Shown: piece by piece, positions 11,934-13,686 of the stretch
Layout of the letters: every line of letters starts with the position of its first letter
How positions within the stretch are numbered: position 1 is the stretch's first letter
Source of the DNA: Elusimicrobiota bacterium
GTDB lineage: Bacteria > Elusimicrobiota > Elusimicrobia > UBA1565 > JACRDR01
Length of the DNA stretch: 13,686 nt
Assembly: GCA_016207585.1 (NCBI GenBank)
Contig: JACQPI010000160.1
Location: 1 to 13,686, forward strand
Reading direction: 5' to 3'
The notes under the pieces: generated by a model
What the model was told of the DNA's origin: nothing
The model's database searches: none
Seen by the model: only the letters and a program-made list of their open reading frames with translations
Made by a program: the position numbers and the translations under genes

Positions 11934-13686
11934 GCTTCTCGCGGCGGCGCAGCCTTTTCATGACCGTCGCCATCTCTCCCTCGGTACGGACGAGATGTCC
12001 CGTCTTGACGTCCAAAAGCCCCAGCGGGGTCTCGCGGTAGCGGGTCTGCGCCTTCAGCGCGGGCCGGTCCAGCCGGGTGACGGCGCGCGAGGCAAGCATA
12101 TAGGCGACGTTCCCGATCGGAAGTCCCCTCTCGATTCTCTCTTGGACCGCCTGCGCCAGCCGGCGGCCCTGGATCAGGCCGGCGCCCTGCATTTCCCTCG
12201 GATGTCCGGCGTCGACCGCGGTCTCCTGCAGGACCGCCTTGACCTCCGCGGGGCGCGGCTTGATGCCGCGGCCCTTCGCGTAGCCGATCACGTCCAAGGC
12301 GGCGCCGGAGCCCATGTTGGCCGCCATGGACGTGCCGGACAAAGTCCGATACCTCGGATTGCCGGCGAGGGCGCAGCGGGTATCCGGGTCCGCCGCGCTG
12401 CGGGCCGCCACGACCCCGGGAGCGTACGCGCACCCCTGGGGCTCCCCGCCCCATACAGCCGAGAGCATCCGCTCCAAAAGGCCGGGCTCCGACGGAACGA
12501 AAACGCCTCCCGAGATCGCGGTGACGTCGGGCTTGTTGTAGCGCCCGCCGCTTTTATCCTTCACGACGCCCTGCGAAACGAAGAAGGGAAACTTGCCGTC
12601 CTTGTCCACCCCGCTGACCGTCAAGACGTAGCGCGCGTTCCCGGGAGTATTGATCGTCTCGAATCCCGGCCCCGTGTTGCCCGCGGGACTCACGACCAGG
12701 ATGCCGTCCTTCACCACGAGCTGGTTCGCCAAGAAACCCAGGGGATCCTGGTTCGGATCCAGGCCCTTGTCCCCGAAGCTCAAGTTCAGCACGTCGGGCT
12801 TGCGTTCGCCCATCCAGCGCATCGCGGCCAGGATGGTGTCGAGCGAGGCCTCTTCGTTCCTGCCGAATACCTTGGCGACCAGAAAACGGGTCTGTGGCGC
12901 GACGCCGCGATACTGCCCGCCGGAAGCCACCCCGGAACCGCCGATCGTGCCCTCGCCGTGCGTCCCATGGCCTTGGACGTCCTCCAGCCCTTCCCCCGTG
13001 AAATCGACATACTCCGCGATCCGGCCCTGGAAATCCGGATGGGAAGCGTCGATCCCCGAGTCGATCACGCCGACCGTAGTCCCGCGACCCTCGGAAAGCT
13101 TCCAAAGCGACTGGAGATCCATCCTGCGGTAGCTGTCCTCGTGTCCGGCTTCGGCGACTTCGGGCGAGGAGAGGGGGAGGAATTGTCCTCCCAAATAGGG
13201 CGCAGGCCGAGTCGCGGCGGCCGCGGCCCGGGCGGTCGACCTAGCATTATCGCGAGGAAGTGCCGCGTCCAAGGGTAGTTGGGAGGCGGCCGCCTGGAAT
13301 ACCCTGGAGGGAGAACTCGCGATGCCGCGTTTCTCCAGATCCCGCGCCAGGGGGACCGCCTCGTAGAGGGGGATGTCCACCACGACCAGGTCGCCGATCA
13401 CCCGCACGAGGCGCGAGCCATGCCGATCCAGCAGCCCGGGATCGAGCCCCCGCTCCCGATAGATGGAGCGCCTCTCGGATTGAAGGCGCTTCGCGGAGCC
13501 GCCGATACCCAGATGATCCGCCGGGCCCGCGCGCGGGGCCGCGACGATGACTCGAACGGCGTTTTTCTCCGGCTGGAACGCGTAATTGCGCAGGGAGGGA
13601 GGGGGGGAGCCGCCCGGTCCGCGAGCGAGAAGCAATTCTTGTTCCAGAGTTTCCCAATCGAAACGGCCGGACGGACGGCTTCGGGA
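11908..13686 (-). CDS. Subtilisin-like S8 serine peptidase, 5' end beyond the window
   Basis: This is a large serine endopeptidase, read on the minus strand and open to the right window edge for 592 residues, with no ATG and no signal peptide inside the window; its N-terminus is missing. A prodomain-like beta-alpha-beta segment (NAVRVIVAAPR, later LVRVIGDLVVVDIPLYEAVPLA) precedes the catalytic domain. The full catalytic set is present: Asp in VGVIDSGID (codon 13060-13062), His in GHGTHGEG (12958-12960), oxyanion Asn in SPAGNTGPG (12676-12678) and Ser in LSGTSMAAN (12328-12330). About 130 residues follow the Ser codon. It is probably secreted or periplasmic. Two small departures from the usual signatures are GTHGEG for GTHVAG and SMAAN for SMAAP. 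It converges on the TPR gene, overlapping it by 26 bp. Confidence 0.9.
   Translation of the reverse strand, partial: SRSRPSGRFDWETLEQELLLARGPGGSPPPSLRNYAFQPEKNAVRVIVAAPRAGPADHLGIGGSAKRLQSERRSIYRERGLDPGLLDRHGSRLVRVIGDLVVVDIPLYEAVPLARDLEKRGIASSPSRVFQAAASQLPLDAALPRDNARSTARAAAAATRPAPYLGGQFLPLSSPEVAEAGHEDSYRRMDLQSLWKLSEGRGTTVGVIDSGIDASHPDFQGRIAEYVDFTGEGLEDVQGHGTHGEGTIGGSGVASGGQYRGVAPQTRFLVAKVFGRNEEASLDTILAAMRWMGERKPDVLNLSFGDKGLDPNQDPLGFLANQLVVKDGILVVSPAGNTGPGFETINTPGNARYVLTVSGVDKDGKFPFFVSQGVVKDKSGGRYNKPDVTAISGGVFVPSEPGLLERMLSAVWGGEPQGCAYAPGVVAARSAADPDTRCALAGNPRYRTLSGTSMAANMGSGAALDVIGYAKGRGIKPRPAEVKAVLQETAVDAGHPREMQGAGLIQGRRLAQAVQERIERGLPIGNVAYMLASRAVTRLDRPALKAQTRYRETPLGLLDVKTGHLVRTEGEMATVMKRLRRREKLTASRPSI

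Noticed and set aside
11995..13278. A 427-codon open frame on the plus strand opposite the peptidase
   Set aside because: It is an antisense shadow of the S8 peptidase, whose catalytic motifs are intact on the minus strand; the plus-strand translation has no recognisable domain and is Arg/Pro/Gly-rich.

Overview
The window is a gene-dense, GC-rich stretch (many G/C-ending codons, 4-bp gene overlaps, short gaps) of a bacterial chromosome. A lipobox lipoprotein, an Omp85-type outer-membrane barrel, an AsmA-family envelope protein and periplasmic signal peptides show a diderm (Gram-negative-type) organism. The gene content fits diderm groups such as Elusimicrobiota, Acidobacteriota or the former Deltaproteobacteria, but I cannot place it from the sequence alone. 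No rRNA, tRNA, CRISPR array, insertion sequence or phage gene was seen.

Layout. Minus strand 1-1202: ornithine aminotransferase (rocD), cut by the left window edge only a few codons before its expected end. It diverges across a short AT-rich gap from metF (methylenetetrahydrofolate reductase). Three bases after metF begins a 605-residue Omp85/BamA-TamA-like protein. After a gap of about 50 bp holding a weak terminator-like hairpin and a promoter-like -10 element comes a five-gene operon: an AsmA-family protein, then a complete TRAP transporter of the TPR-associated (TPAT) type. The transporter consists of TatT lipoprotein, DctP-type binding protein, small membrane subunit DctQ and large membrane subunit DctM. 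Downstream are a LOG-family (TIGR00730) nucleotide phosphoribohydrolase-like gene and, coupled to it, an exported TPR protein. A subtilisin-like (S8) peptidase lies on the minus strand, converges on the TPR gene with a 26-bp overlap, and runs off the right edge without its start.

Most notable is the order Omp85 barrel, AsmA protein, TatT, DctP, DctQ, DctM. It spans outer membrane, periplasm and inner membrane, and the AsmA stop overlaps the TatT start. The binding protein has Trp where DctP-family proteins normally carry the Arg that pairs with a carboxylate ligand. Together these suggest, as inference only, an envelope-spanning route for a hydrophobic or otherwise atypical TRAP substrate. 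Other points are a perfect 18-bp palindrome at the tatT/dctP junction, an inverted repeat enclosing the -10 element of the LOG gene, and -10-like elements so close to start codons that leaderless transcripts are plausible.

The only long stretches without a gene are short intergenic gaps; none exceeds 300 bp.
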